Assembly (NCBI RefSeq): GCF_018860385.1
Contig: NZ_JAHKPH010000011.1
Location: forward strand, 124,001 to 188,000
Source of the DNA: Reinekea forsetii
GTDB lineage: Bacteria > Pseudomonadota > Gammaproteobacteria > Pseudomonadales > Natronospirillaceae
DNA: 64,000 bases
Direction: 5' to 3'
The notes beneath the pieces are model-generated. The model was given only the letters and a program-made list of their open reading frames with translations. It did no database searches and was not told the DNA's origin. How positions within the stretch are numbered: the stretch's first letter is position 1; every line of letters begins with the position of its first letter. Made by a program: the position numbers and the translations under genes. Positions 35,125 through 44,138 of this stretch are shown in pieces.

Positions 35125-35511
35125 TTAGGAGTTCAACTGGGTGATGTCGATAAATTTGGATTCTCGCGATTCCTTCGCTTTGCTGAGTTTTTCGAGATAA
35201 GTTTGCCAATATTTGTCTTTCTCGTCACACAGTTTTTTTAGATAACCCCAATCGTACAAGCCAGTATCGTGGCCATCACTAAAGGTAATTTTAATAGCGT
35301 AACGCCCAGTGGCTTCTATTTTACTAATTTCGACATTCTTTTTACCGGTTTGAAGCGTTTCTTGACCGATTCCATGACCGCGCACTTCGGCCGAAGGCGA
35401 GTGAACGCGCAAAAACTCTGCACTTAACTCGGCTTGCTTGCCATCTGGCCACTCTATGCGGAGTAATGCCGTACTCTGTTGGTAGTCAATTTTCGTTGGT
35501 GCCTGATTCAT
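35125..35511 (-). CDS. DUF971 domain protein
   Basis: A 128-residue soluble protein of the DUF971 (gamma-butyrobetaine hydroxylase N-terminal-like) family. The family pattern is clear: ALLRIEWPDGKQAELSAEFL, then RVHSPSAEV and ITFSDGHDTGLYDWGYL. The Cys residues used for zinc in the hydroxylase version are not evident. Function is unknown; the gene is regularly next to hslU in gammaproteobacteria, as in Pseudomonas. No clear ribosome site precedes the ATG. Confidence 0.88.
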   Translation of the reverse strand: MNQAPTKIDYQQSTALLRIEWPDGKQAELSAEFLRVHSPSAEVRGHGIGQETLQTGKKNVEISKIEATGRYAIKITFSDGHDTGLYDWGYLKKLCDEKDKYWQTYLEKLSKAKESRESKFIDITQLNS

Positions 35512-35553
35512 AGGGAGTCTCTATCTTGTATTTGCCTGAGCGCAGCATGGAGC

Positions 35554-35579
35554 TTATGGCTTTACAGTTGAAGCCATAA
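35554..35579. repeat. 9-bp perfect inverted repeat downstream of hslU
   Basis: TTATGGCTT and AAGCCATAA form a perfect stem with an 8-nt loop, 78 nt past the hslU stop. No T-run follows on the minus strand, so it is not a classical terminator; it may protect the hslVU mRNA 3' end or pause transcription. Confidence 0.5.
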
Positions 35580-35656
35580 TAGCGCAGCTCTAACCGAATG
35601 TAAGTTTGATTTACAGACGTTAAAGCTGCGCGTAGCTGAAAGCTAAGCTTTGTGCG

Positions 35657-36988
35657 TTAAAGAATAAAGCGGCTTAGATCTTCGTTTTGAGCCAATTCAG
35701 ACAAGGTGTCTTTAACCATTTGAGCGGTCACTTCTAAGGATTGTCCGTTTCGTTCACTGGCGTTGTAAGACGCTTCTTCAAATAAGCGTTCCATAATAGT
35801 ATGTAACCGGCGCGCGCCTATGTTTTCGGTGCTTTCGTTTACATCAAAAGCTGTATTGGCGATGGCCTCAATGGCGTCCTCGGTAAAGGTGACCGTCAGC
35901 CCTTCCGCGCCTAATAGTGCCGCGTACTGTTCGGTGATGGCATAATCGGGCTCGGTTAAAATACGCTTGAAGTCATTCGGCGTTAAGGCTTGCAGGTTAA
36001 CTCGAATCGGTAATCGACCCTGAAGTTCTGGAATGAGATCACTGGGCTTAGAAAAGTGAAATGCACCGCTGCCAATAAATAAAATATGGTCAGTTTTCAC
36101 CATGCCATATTTGGTATTAATGGTGCAGCCTTCAATAAGTGGCAGCAAATCGCGTTGAACGCCTTCTCGACTGACATCGCCACCACCACGATTTTCGTTT
36201 TTAGCGATTTTGTCAATTTCATCAATAAATACAATGCCGTTTTGTTCAACGGCCGTCAGGGCGCGTTGCTTAAGGTCATCTTCATTGACTAATTTTGCGG
36301 CTTCTTCATCGGTGAGTAGTTTTAACGCTTCTTTTATCGGTAACTTTCGTTTTTGGGTTTTTTGATTGCCCATATTTGAAAACATACTTTGCAGCTGGCT
36401 GGTCATGTCTTCCATGCCTGGAGGCGCCATGATTTCAACTCCGACTGAGTTTTGTGCCAGCTCTAACTCAATTTCTTTGTCGTCTAGTTCGCCTTGGCGT
36501 AATTTTTTACGGAACACTTGGCGGGTGCTAGAGTTAGTATCGGTAGATTCGGCATCACCTTGGGCGTTTCGAGGTGCTGGCAATAAAATATCTAAGATTC
36601 GATCTTCCGCGGCGTCGTGTGCACGTGGTTTTGCGGCATTCATTTCGTGCTCACGCAGCATTTTGATGCCAGTTTCAACCAAGTCACGAATAATCGATTC
36701 AACGTCTCGACCAACGTAACCCACTTCAGTGAATTTTGTGGCTTCTACCTTAATGAAGGGTGCGTTAGAAAGCTTGGCTAATCGACGTGCAATTTCAGTT
36801 TTTCCGACACCCGTTGGACCTATCATTAAAATATTTTTGGGTGAAATTTCGTCACGCATACGCTCATCAAGCTGCATTCGGCGCCAGCGGTTTCGTAAGG
36901 CTATGGCAACGGCGCGTTTTGCGTCGTCTTGGCCAATAATGTGTTTATCCAGTTCATGCACGATTTCGCGCGGGGTCATGATCGACAT
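35657..36988 (-). CDS. hslU: HslU ATPase of the HslUV protease
   Basis: A 443-residue AAA+ unfoldase, exactly the E. coli length. Walker A is in [19 protein letters not shown], Walker B in [12 protein letters not shown], the pore loop is in [16 protein letters not shown], and it ends SRFIL as required for docking into HslV. The start at 36988 ([10 protein letters not shown]) with GAGG 8 nt upstream is preferred over an in-frame upstream start at 37006. It lies 27 bp after hslV and should share the heat-shock promoter in front of hslV. Confidence 0.98.
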   Translation of the reverse strand: MSIMTPREIVHELDKHIIGQDDAKRAVAIALRNRWRRMQLDERMRDEISPKNILMIGPTGVGKTEIARRLAKLSNAPFIKVEATKFTEVGYVGRDVESIIRDLVETGIKMLREHEMNAAKPRAHDAAEDRILDILLPAPRNAQGDAESTDTNSSTRQVFRKKLRQGELDDKEIELELAQNSVGVEIMAPPGMEDMTSQLQSMFSNMGNQKTQKRKLPIKEALKLLTDEEAAKLVNEDDLKQRALTAVEQNGIVFIDEIDKIAKNENRGGGDVSREGVQRDLLPLIEGCTINTKYGMVKTDHILFIGSGAFHFSKPSDLIPELQGRLPIRVNLQALTPNDFKRILTEPDYAITEQYAALLGAEGLTVTFTEDAIEAIANTAFDVNESTENIGARRLHTIMERLFEEASYNASERNGQSLEVTAQMVKDTLSELAQNEDLSRFIL

Positions 36989-37015
36989 ACTTACCTCAAT
37001 GTTCAATAGCAGCGC

Positions 37016-37534
37016 TTAAAGCACTTCAACAACAGTATTGTGATTGGTGTACACGCAGATATCCGCGGCGATTTCGAGTGACTTCTCAGCAATCTCTTGA
37101 GCTGATAAATCGGTGTTTTCAAACAGCGCACGGGCGGAGGCCATGGCAAAATTACCACCTGAGCCGATTGAAACGACGCCATGCTCTGGCTCGACGACAT
37201 CGCCAGTACCTGAAATTAGCAGGCTGGCCTCTTTGTCGGCAACGATCAGCATAGCTTCGAGTTTTCGCAAGGCTCGGTCACTTCGCCATTCTTTAGCAAG
37301 TTCAACGGCGGCGCGGGTTAAATGCCCACTGTGCTGCTGCAAATGGCCTTCAAATTTTTCGAAAAGCGTAAAAGCATCGGCCGTACCGCCTGCAAAACCA
37401 GCCACCACTTTATCGTGATAAAGGCGACGCACCTTACGTGCATTGCCTTTCATGACCGTATTACCAAGAGAAACTTGACCATCACCAGCAACAACAACTT
37501 GGTCATCACGGCGAACAGAAACAATCGTGGTCAT
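37016..37534 (-). CDS. hslV: HslV peptidase subunit
   Basis: A 172-residue proteasome-beta-like threonine peptidase. After Met removal the catalytic Thr is Thr2 in [37 protein letters not shown] and [20 protein letters not shown] follow. It forms the two-ring core capped by HslU and degrades misfolded proteins. The ATG at 37534 (GGAA 9 nt upstream) matches the processed family start; an in-frame upstream start adding four residues would block the N-terminal Thr and is rejected. Confidence 0.98.
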   Translation of the reverse strand: MTTIVSVRRDDQVVVAGDGQVSLGNTVMKGNARKVRRLYHDKVVAGFAGGTADAFTLFEKFEGHLQQHSGHLTRAAVELAKEWRSDRALRKLEAMLIVADKEASLLISGTGDVVEPEHGVVSIGSGGNFAMASARALFENTDLSAQEIAEKSLEIAADICVYTNHNTVVEVL

Positions 37535-37566
37535 AACGGGTTCCAAAATAATGAATTCAAAAACCT

Positions 37567-37594
37567 ATTTGGGGGCAAGGGCATTTTTTTAAAG
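37567..37594 (-). promoter_or_regulatory. Sigma-32-type heat-shock promoter for hslVU
   Basis: On the minus strand CTTTAA (37594-37589) is followed after 14 bp by CCCCAAAT (37574-37567). This is close to the heat-shock consensus CTTGAA, 13-15 bp, CCCCATNT. The predicted start near 37560 gives a leader of about 26 nt with GGAA before the hslV ATG. hslVU is a classical heat-shock operon, so context supports the call. Confidence 0.65.
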
Positions 37595-37608
37595 GGCGCT
37601 TTTGAGAA

Positions 37609-37625
37609 CGGTGCCTTAGGCACCG
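37609..37625. repeat. Perfect 7-bp hairpin upstream of the hslV promoter
   Basis: CGGTGCC, loop TTA, GGCACCG. It lies between the SPOR gene and the hslV promoter. No adjacent T-run on the minus strand, so terminator function is uncertain, although it is placed where readthrough from argS and the SPOR gene could be stopped. Confidence 0.55.
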
Positions 37626-37734
37626 CGAGTTTTGAGCTGCTAGTAAGTTTAAATGAGGTAAGCAGCCCGTAGCCTAAAACTCGTTAACCAAAACTCGCTT
37701 CGGTGGCGTGTTCCACTTCCGCGGGTCGCTGTTC

Positions 37735-37771
37735 GTGCATCCATGCACCGCTAAACTTCGCCATCCATGGC
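37735..37771. repeat. Twin short palindromes, possible dispersed repeat
   Basis: GTGCATCCATGCAC (37735-37748) and GCCATCCATGGC (37760-37771) share the layout of a short stem around CC, 11 bp apart. The flanking about 100 bp is more GC-rich than neighbouring intergenic DNA. This looks like a copy or fragment of an interspersed intergenic repeat, but I see no second copy in this window. Confidence 0.45.
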
Positions 37772-37892
37772 TCAGATGCCCGCTGCAGTGAAACCCACCC
37801 CCAAAGCTAACCTCGTCCATAAAGCTTAAAGTAGGAGTGTTCGAAGCAAAGCGAAGACGCGATTGTTTAAATGTTTTGGTCTAGCTTGCAGC

Positions 37893-38522
37893 TTACTGCG
37901 CCCTTACCATCACCTGATGATTCAACGCGGCGAGTCTATCTTGTGCTTTGTTTAGGGCGGATCGGTTGTCGAATGGGCCGACGACGACTCGGTGGTAGGT
38001 GCCTTTGTCGCCTAGGTTGACTGTGTTTATGCTGGAGCTGGGCAAACCGTTGAGTATTAACTCGGCTCTCAATCGATCGGCGTCATCTACTTTTGAAAAG
38101 GAGGCGACTTGGATGATCCAGCTTTTGGCTTTAGGCGGTTCACTGGTGGTGGTTTGCGTTGTGTTTGTTGTGGTGGCATTTGAACCGGGTTTTTCTTCCG
38201 GTGCCACGGTGGGAACTTCGTCATCTTGCAGCAATTGATAAAATTCGAAGGCTTGCTTCAGAGTTTCGGTTTTTTCTTTTATTTCTTCAACTTGCTCTAT
38301 TTCAGGCGCCGGTTGCGGCTCTGTTTCTGTGGCCGATTCTTTCAGAGCTATATTGAATTGTTCGCGCACGGCTTCAGCGCCACCTTCTGCAGGAGGCACT
38401 TTAGCTAGAAAATATAAAAACCCAACGAAGCCAACAGCTACGATGCTGGTAAATAGCCATACCCACTTGGGAATACGGCTGGTTTCAGCTTGCTTGGGCT
38501 TATGTGCAAAATCGCGAGACAT
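37893..38522 (-). CDS. FtsN-like SPOR-domain membrane protein
   Basis: A 209-residue bitopic protein. A short cytoplasmic N-terminus with basic residues is followed by a membrane segment at about 20-42 (WVWLFTSIVAVGFVGFLYFL), a Pro/Glu/Thr-rich periplasmic linker, and a C-terminal SPOR domain (about 130-207: KSWIIQVASFSKVDDADRLR, then YHRVVVGPFDNRSALNKAQ). SPOR domains bind denuded septal peptidoglycan. Position just after argS and before hslV matches the Pseudomonas gene usually called FtsN-like; its role in division is inferred. Confidence 0.88.
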   Translation of the reverse strand: MSRDFAHKPKQAETSRIPKWVWLFTSIVAVGFVGFLYFLAKVPPAEGGAEAVREQFNIALKESATETEPQPAPEIEQVEEIKEKTETLKQAFEFYQLLQDDEVPTVAPEEKPGSNATTTNTTQTTTSEPPKAKSWIIQVASFSKVDDADRLRAELILNGLPSSSINTVNLGDKGTYHRVVVGPFDNRSALNKAQDRLAALNHQVMVRAQ

Positions 38523-38532
38523 TTGACCTCAA

Positions 38533-40218
38533 TTACATCTGTTCAGGTGCGCTAACACCTAATAAATCTAAACCATTCGCTATGACTTGCGCGACAGCTC
38601 TAGAAAGAACGAGGCGTGCATTTCTTACGTTGGCATCGTCTATCAACATTTTATTGCTGTTGTAGTAACTGTGGAACAAACCCGCTAAGTCTTTTAGGTA
38701 GGTTGCAATAGACGCTGGCTCTAAAGAAGTGCCTGCGTTTTTCACTACGTCTGGGTATTTTCGAAGCTGAGTCATCAATTCACGTTCGGCGTCTAGATCG
38801 AGTGTGCCTAATGCTTCTAAGCCGAGCGCTTGATCAAATTCGATGCCCTGTTCTTTGAGTTTGTTTAACATGCCAAATACACGCGCGTGCGCATATTGAA
38901 TGTAGTAAACAGGGTTGTCGTTATTTTTTGAACGCGCTAAATCAATATCAAAAGTGATTTGTGCATCGGCACGTCTTGATACTAGGAAGTAACGGGTTGC
39001 ATCGCGTCCGACTTCGTCAATGAGATCACGCAAGGTTACATAACTACCGGCTCGTTTAGACAGTTTTACTTCTTCACCGCCACGCATCACTAGCACCATT
39101 TGGTGTAGCACGTATTCAGGGAAGCCTTCAGGTATTCCGGCTTGCAGCGCTTGGATGCCTGCGCGTACTCGAGTGACGGTGCTGTGATGATCGGCACCTT
39201 GCTCATTAATGACGCGGTCAAAGCCACGATCAAATTTATTTTTGTGATAGGCCACATCTGGTAAAAAGTAGGTATAGCCACCTTCTTTTTTACGCATAAC
39301 GCGGTCTTTATCGTCACCAAACTCAGTAGTCTTTAACCAAAGCGCGCCGTCTTTTTCATAGGTGTAGTTGTTGGCGATGAGTTGCTTCACCGTGTCTTCT
39401 ACTAGCCCTTCGGAATATAGTGATGACTCTAAAAAGTAGACATCGAATTTCACATCGAATGCTTTTAAATCAAGGTCCTGTTCGCGACGCAAATAGGCTA
39501 CGGCAAAATCTTGAATAGCGTCTAAATCGTCGGGGTCTTTTTTACCGACAACGCTTCGATCGTCGGCTACGATAGTGTCGCCGGCTAAGTAAGATTGCGC
39601 GACATCAGAAATATAATGACCACGGTAGCCATCTTCTGGCCAGCTGTCATCTTCAGGTGTTAAGCCTTTCACTCGTGACTGAACGGACAGTGCTAGATTA
39701 TTAATTTGTGCGCCGGCATCATTGTAATAAAACTCACGAGTAGGGTTCCAACCATTTGCGGCCAATAAACGGCAAATAGAATCGCCTACGGCAGCACCAC
39801 GGCCATGACCAACATGCAATGGGCCGGTTGGGTTTGCAGACACAAACTCAACTTGAACTTTTTTGTTTTCGCCGCTGGTGTTGGTACCAAACTTATCCGC
39901 TTGTTCCAAAATGTCAGCAACGATGGCCGCGCTAGAGGCGCTGGCTAAGTAAAAATTGATGAATCCAGGTCCTGCGATCTCAACTTTACTTACAAAGTCA
40001 TTGCTGGGCAGGGCATCTATTAATTTTTGAGCCACTTCGCGCGGGTTACTTTTACAAGGTTTCGCTAAGGTCAATGCAAGGTTTGTTGCCAAATCACCAT
40101 GGCTTTTATCCCGAGTGTTATCGACAGATACGTTAATAACATGCTCTGCAGGGATGAAGCCGTCGTCTTTTAACGTTTGCGCTGCGGCTTCCAGCAATTG
40201 TGTGATTTGCTGTTTCAT
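38533..40218 (-). CDS. argS: Arginyl-tRNA synthetase
   Basis: A 561-residue class I aminoacyl-tRNA synthetase. The HIGH signature is VSANPTGPLHVGHGRGAAVG; a KMSKS-like KLSKRAGSYVTLRDL follows at about residue 370. The N-terminal Arg-specific tRNA-binding domain and the C-terminal anticodon domain ending DLLGVSAPEQM are both present. Length is near the gammaproteobacterial norm (577 in E. coli). It is 10 bp upstream of the SPOR gene. Confidence 0.98.
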   Translation of the reverse strand: MKQQITQLLEAAAQTLKDDGFIPAEHVINVSVDNTRDKSHGDLATNLALTLAKPCKSNPREVAQKLIDALPSNDFVSKVEIAGPGFINFYLASASSAAIVADILEQADKFGTNTSGENKKVQVEFVSANPTGPLHVGHGRGAAVGDSICRLLAANGWNPTREFYYNDAGAQINNLALSVQSRVKGLTPEDDSWPEDGYRGHYISDVAQSYLAGDTIVADDRSVVGKKDPDDLDAIQDFAVAYLRREQDLDLKAFDVKFDVYFLESSLYSEGLVEDTVKQLIANNYTYEKDGALWLKTTEFGDDKDRVMRKKEGGYTYFLPDVAYHKNKFDRGFDRVINEQGADHHSTVTRVRAGIQALQAGIPEGFPEYVLHQMVLVMRGGEEVKLSKRAGSYVTLRDLIDEVGRDATRYFLVSRRADAQITFDIDLARSKNNDNPVYYIQYAHARVFGMLNKLKEQGIEFDQALGLEALGTLDLDAERELMTQLRKYPDVVKNAGTSLEPASIATYLKDLAGLFHSYYNSNKMLIDDANVRNARLVLSRAVAQVIANGLDLLGVSAPEQM

Positions 40219-40319
40219 TGACTTAATTACTCCGGAAAAATAGGGTGTGAATACGATTCTCTATTATCCACGTTTTGGCCTTGCCTAGCTAGTGCTCTAA
40301 CGAGGCCATTCTGATTTAC

Positions 40320-42488
40320 TTAGGCTAAATCGGAAGGGTCTATGTCAATGTGCCAGCTGACTTGTTTAGCATCGCGAGGGTAGTGCCGATGCAGTGGCGT
40401 CAGTACTTCGTGCAGGTGGCTACGTTTTTGGCTTTGAACCAACAGCATGTATCTATGCTTTCCAGCCCGCCTTGAAAGCAATGCGGGTAACGGCCCTAAT
40501 ACTCGAACCTTTTGGGTGTTCAGTAAATAATGCGCCATTTCTTGCAACCGTTGTTCGGCTAAATTGGCGAACGCACTGTCGCAGCGAATGACGGCCAAAT
40601 ACCCAAAGGGTGGCAATTGAGTGCGCTTTCTGTCCTCTAATAATTCAATAGCAAAACTACGGTAATCATGCTGTAGCAACGGTTCGAAAACCGGGTGTTC
40701 GGGGTACCATGTTTGCACCACCACTTCACCTTTACGCTGTCCGCGGCCGGCACGCCCAGCAACTTGAGTCAATAATTGACCCATGCGTTCGCGGGCCCGT
40801 AAATCGGCACTGAATAAACCGCCATCTATATCCCAAATGCCCACTAAGGTGACGCGTTCAAAATGGTGCCCTTTGGCAAGCATTTGCGTGCCGATAATAA
40901 TGGCTGGTCCTTCGGATTCAGTGCGTGCCAGTTGCTGTTCGAGTTTGTTTCGTGTGCTGGCAATATCACGGTCAAAACGAATGATCGGGGTGTCAGGAAA
41001 TAATTGGGAGATGGTTTCTTCGGCTCGTTCTGTGCCTGTGCCCATTGCCTCTAACGTGGTTTCATGGCAACTCGGGCATTTATGAACGGGTGTTTCGCGG
41101 TGTCCACAATGGTGGCAAATATTGGTTCGTTGCGCACGGTGATAGGTCATGTGTGCATCGCAAAAAGTACAATCGGCTATCCAGCCACAGCTACGACAAA
41201 ACCAATTAGGCGCGTAGCCTCGGCGATTCAAAAATAAAATAATTTGGTTGCCGTCATCCAAATGGCTTTTGATGCGGTGCGCTAGCCTTTCAGAGAGCCC
41301 ATTTTGGTGTTGTTGCTTGCGCATATCAATGGTTTCGATAGGCGGTAATGAAGAGCCGTTGGCTCGATTGGCTAAGTTTAAATGCGCAAATCGACCCATG
41401 CTGGCATTGTGCAAAGATTCAAGCGAGGGGGTCGCCGAGCCGAGCACAATCGGTATATTGAGATCGTGCGCGCGCTTGAGTGCGATATCCCGAGCGTGAT
41501 ACCGCAGTGTATCTTGTTGTTTGTAAGAGGCATCGTGTTCTTCATCGACCACGATCAATCCTAAGTTTGGGATCGGCGTTAAAATACTGGAGCGAGTTCC
41601 GATAACAATGGCGGCTTGCCCTAATTTGGCTTTTAGCCAGGCTTGGTGACGTGCAGGGTCTGTTAATCCTGAATGCAGTGCGACCGTGTCGTCTTGAAAT
41701 CGTTTTTGAAATCGAGCTAAGGTTTGTGGCGTTAAGCCAATTTCGGGGACTAAAACCAGAGCGCGTTTACCTTGCTGCAAGCATTGGCGAATGGCTTGAA
41801 GGTATATTTCGGTTTTTCCACTGCCGGTTACACCTTCTAACAAGCAAGGCGCATAAGCATCCAGTTTAATGTGACTAAGGGCGGTTTGCTGCTCTTCTGT
41901 GAGCCTAAGCTCACTTTCAAACAATTCTCCGGTCGGTGTTATGGGCTCTTCATTTGCCTCGTCACTTACGTTGAGCAGCTGTTTTTTAACCAGAGCGTTG
42001 ACGACGGCTGAATCAAAACCAAGTGACTTTAAATGACGCATTGTCGCGCTTTGTTGTTTTTGCATTACTTGCATAAGAGCTTGCTGTTTGGCCGCGCCGC
42101 CTAATTGTGCGCAATCTAAGTGCTGGCCTTGAAGCGTCAGTGTTGCCCAGCGTGTTTTTTTTAATTCAGCCTTTTTGCCACTGCGCAGTAATTTAGGCAA
42201 GGCTAAAAAGAAAGGGCTGCTGAATTCATGAAGATAATAACGACCCATCCAATTTGCGATATTCAGCAGTTCTTCGCTAAGGAGAGGCGCTGTATCGAGC
42301 ACTTCTGTTACATTTTTTAATTTAGCGGCATCCAGTGCTTCATCTGGAGCATCGGCTACCGAAAGCCCAATCACCGTACGAGAGCCTAGGCTGACTTTGC
42401 AACGAAGACCTGGCGCGAGTTTGTGGCTGTGCAAATAGGTTAAGGGCCCGTTAAACGGGCCTTGTACGGCAATGGACACCCGTTGCAT
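40320..42488 (-). CDS. priA: Primosomal replication restart helicase PriA
   Basis: A 722-residue SF2 helicase that reloads the replisome at stalled forks. It has the N-terminal fork-binding domain, Walker A LLEGVTGSGKTEIYLQAI, motif II VVDEEHDASYKQQDTLRYHA, the cysteine-rich zinc insertion (CRSCGWIADCTFCDAHMTYH, then CHHCGHRE and CPSC), and TQMLAKGHHFERVTLVGIWD. An in-frame TTG at 42521 would add 11 residues; the ATG at 42488 gives a family-like start, though neither has a strong ribosome site. Divergent from rpmE. Confidence 0.96.
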   Translation of the reverse strand: MQRVSIAVQGPFNGPLTYLHSHKLAPGLRCKVSLGSRTVIGLSVADAPDEALDAAKLKNVTEVLDTAPLLSEELLNIANWMGRYYLHEFSSPFFLALPKLLRSGKKAELKKTRWATLTLQGQHLDCAQLGGAAKQQALMQVMQKQQSATMRHLKSLGFDSAVVNALVKKQLLNVSDEANEEPITPTGELFESELRLTEEQQTALSHIKLDAYAPCLLEGVTGSGKTEIYLQAIRQCLQQGKRALVLVPEIGLTPQTLARFQKRFQDDTVALHSGLTDPARHQAWLKAKLGQAAIVIGTRSSILTPIPNLGLIVVDEEHDASYKQQDTLRYHARDIALKRAHDLNIPIVLGSATPSLESLHNASMGRFAHLNLANRANGSSLPPIETIDMRKQQHQNGLSERLAHRIKSHLDDGNQIILFLNRRGYAPNWFCRSCGWIADCTFCDAHMTYHRAQRTNICHHCGHRETPVHKCPSCHETTLEAMGTGTERAEETISQLFPDTPIIRFDRDIASTRNKLEQQLARTESEGPAIIIGTQMLAKGHHFERVTLVGIWDIDGGLFSADLRARERMGQLLTQVAGRAGRGQRKGEVVVQTWYPEHPVFEPLLQHDYRSFAIELLEDRKRTQLPPFGYLAVIRCDSAFANLAEQRLQEMAHYLLNTQKVRVLGPLPALLSRRAGKHRYMLLVQSQKRSHLHEVLTPLHRHYPRDAKQVSWHIDIDPSDLA

Positions 42489-42505
42489 TGTTTGGCTTAT
42501 ATTAC

Positions 42506-42533
42506 TTGTCAATTGAAACAACTCTGGTATGAT
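42506..42533 (+). promoter_or_regulatory. Sigma-70 promoter for rpmE
   Basis: TTGTCA (42506-42511), 16 bp, TATGAT (42528-42533). The predicted start near 42540 gives a leader of about 108 nt, long enough for the translational autocontrol known for E. coli rpmE; within it GCAC/GTGC can pair around 42558-42572. It overlaps the priA start region. Confidence 0.65.
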
Positions 42534-42647
42534 TGCGCTCCCTTTTTGGAGGCGTCTAGCACGCTATTGTGCCTTCAAAGTTAATGTTCCGTCAAAACGC
42601 GGTGCCTGACAAGAGATCTGGTAGCGGCGTCAATTGAGGTTATTATA

Positions 42648-42863
42648 ATGCAAGCAGATATACACCCTAAATATGAAGCAATGGTTGCAACGTGTTCATG
42701 TGGCAACAAGCTAGAAATTAATTCTACTCGTGGTTCGGACATGCACTTAGACGTATGCTCTAAATGTCACCCGTTCTACACAGGTCAACAGAAGATGGTT
42801 GACTCTGGTGGTCGTATCGATCGCTTCAAGACTCGTTTCAGTGGCCGTAAAATCGGTAAATAA
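42648..42863 (+). CDS. rpmE: 50S ribosomal protein L31, zinc-binding type
   Basis: A 71-residue L31. It begins [20 protein letters not shown] and carries the four-cysteine zinc set CSCG and [10 protein letters not shown], which makes it the zinc-containing (C+) paralogue, as opposed to the zinc-free form used under zinc limitation. GAGGT stands 10 nt before the ATG. It is a monocistronic unit with its own promoter and terminator. Confidence 0.98.
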   Translation: MQADIHPKYEAMVATCSCGNKLEINSTRGSDMHLDVCSKCHPFYTGQQKMVDSGGRIDRFKTRFSGRKIGK

Positions 42864-42886
42864 GACTGAACGCGTTTGTATAAAAG

Positions 42887-42911
42887 AACCCAGCTTAGGC
42901 TGGGTTTTTTT
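42887..42911 (+). terminator. Intrinsic terminator of rpmE
   Basis: AACCCAGC, loop TTAG, GCTGGGTT, running into seven T. A textbook Rho-independent terminator 24 nt after the rpmE stop; reading the other way it faces the convergent hydrolase gene, but the A-run there is short. Confidence 0.93.
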
Positions 42912-42925
42912 ATGCCTTTAAAATC

Positions 42926-43852
42926 TTAAAGGTGTGTTTTGAAAAACTCTATGGTTCTAGACCAAGCCAGTTCAGCCTCTTGTTCATCGTATCGAGCCGT
43001 AGAGTCATTGTGAAAACCGTGGTTGGCCCCTTCGTAGATATAGGCCGAATAAGGAACCTTGTTGGCTTTTAAGGTTTGTTCATAGTCTGGCCAAGTTGCG
43101 TTAACGCGATTGTCTAAACTGCCAAAGTGGAATTGCATTGGGGATTGAACTTGATCACGAATACTTTCAGCGGCCGGCGTTCCATAGTAAGGCACACCAG
43201 CGTCAAGCGTTTCCGGTAGAGTGGCGGCTAACATATTGACGATGTACCCTCCAAAACAAAAGCCAACGGCACCGAGTTTACCTGAACTGAGTTCATGGTT
43301 TTTTAAGAACTGTGCCGCCGCAATAAAATCTTCTTCGACTTTAGCTTTGTCTAACTGGCTTTGCATAGACCTGCCTTCGTCATCGTTGCCAGGGTATCCA
43401 CCAAGTGGGTATAAGGCATCTGGAGCAAAGGCGATAAATCCTTGTTTAGCTAAACGCCGAGCGACGTCCTCAATATAAGGATTAAGCCCTCTATTTTCAT
43501 GCACAACCAACACCACAGGGGCTTTCCCTGTCAGCTGCTTCGGCGTGACTAAATACCCTCGTCCTTCGCCATGCCCTTTGGTCGACTCAAACAACGCGTA
43601 AGACGCGGTTATATCCTCATCATTAAACGATACCTGCTCCGCAAGTGCATAATTAGGCAGTAGAGAGGCCGTTAGGGTGGTCATCGTGAAACCCAGCGCG
43701 GTTAAGCCGGCCAATCGGTTCATAAAGGTTCGCCGATCAATTAATCCATGGGCATACTCGTCGTACCAGTCAAATGCCTCTTGAGGAATAGGCCGCACAG
43801 GTGTAATAACCGGTGCATGGGACGTTGTTTGATCATCGCTTAGGTTAGTCAT
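42926..43852 (-). CDS. Dienelactone hydrolase family protein with Tat-like signal
   Basis: A 308-residue alpha/beta hydrolase. Residues about 1-75 form an N-terminal extension ending in a twin-arginine-like signal (IDRRTFMNRLAGLTALGF, then a hydrophobic stretch and ALAEQ), suggesting export as a folded protein. The hydrolase domain has Glu in VVHENRGLNPY, the Cys nucleophile in VGFCFGGYIV, Asp in GSLDNRVN and His in GANHGFHND. Relatives act on lactones or esters; the substrate is unknown. ATG 43852 with GGAGA upstream is preferred to an in-frame TTG at 43867. Transcribed toward the rpmE terminator. Confidence 0.88.
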   Translation of the reverse strand: MTNLSDDQTTSHAPVITPVRPIPQEAFDWYDEYAHGLIDRRTFMNRLAGLTALGFTMTTLTASLLPNYALAEQVSFNDEDITASYALFESTKGHGEGRGYLVTPKQLTGKAPVVLVVHENRGLNPYIEDVARRLAKQGFIAFAPDALYPLGGYPGNDDEGRSMQSQLDKAKVEEDFIAAAQFLKNHELSSGKLGAVGFCFGGYIVNMLAATLPETLDAGVPYYGTPAAESIRDQVQSPMQFHFGSLDNRVNATWPDYEQTLKANKVPYSAYIYEGANHGFHNDSTARYDEQEAELAWSRTIEFFKTHL

Positions 43853-44052
43853 TAAGGGTGTCTCCAATTATTAACATTGTGTCGAGACTGTGAAGGTGAC
43901 AACAGTTATAAAGCCTTCCTTCGACAATAAAAGTTATACAGCAACAATGTGCAAGAAATATGGTATTAGCACGCAAAAAGTCACTTTGAGTCAGGTGCGC
44001 CTTCGCGTCGGGAAAGGCAATACTGCTGTGCATCAATATCGTCAATGATGTG

Positions 44053-44081
44053 TTGAGCCAAAACTCTAGCAGCGTTATGCT
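44053..44081 (+). promoter_or_regulatory. Sigma-70 promoter candidate for malic enzyme
   Basis: TTGAGC (44053-44058), 17 bp, TATGCT (44076-44081). Predicted start near 44088 leaves a leader of about 50 nt. Spacing is ideal and both hexamers match four of six consensus bases or better. Confidence 0.5.
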
Positions 44082-44138
44082 AGGCTGATAAAAATAACGA
44101 CGCTACACAACCACACATATAAAAAAATTGGATCCCCC

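Larger units (their letters stand above)
37535..37892. other. Long intergenic region hslV to SPOR gene
   Basis: The 358 bp hold the sigma-32-like hslV promoter at the left, a perfect hairpin at 37609-37625, and a palindrome-rich block at about 37700-37800. No coding sequence with a credible start and codon pattern is seen on either strand. Confidence 0.7.
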
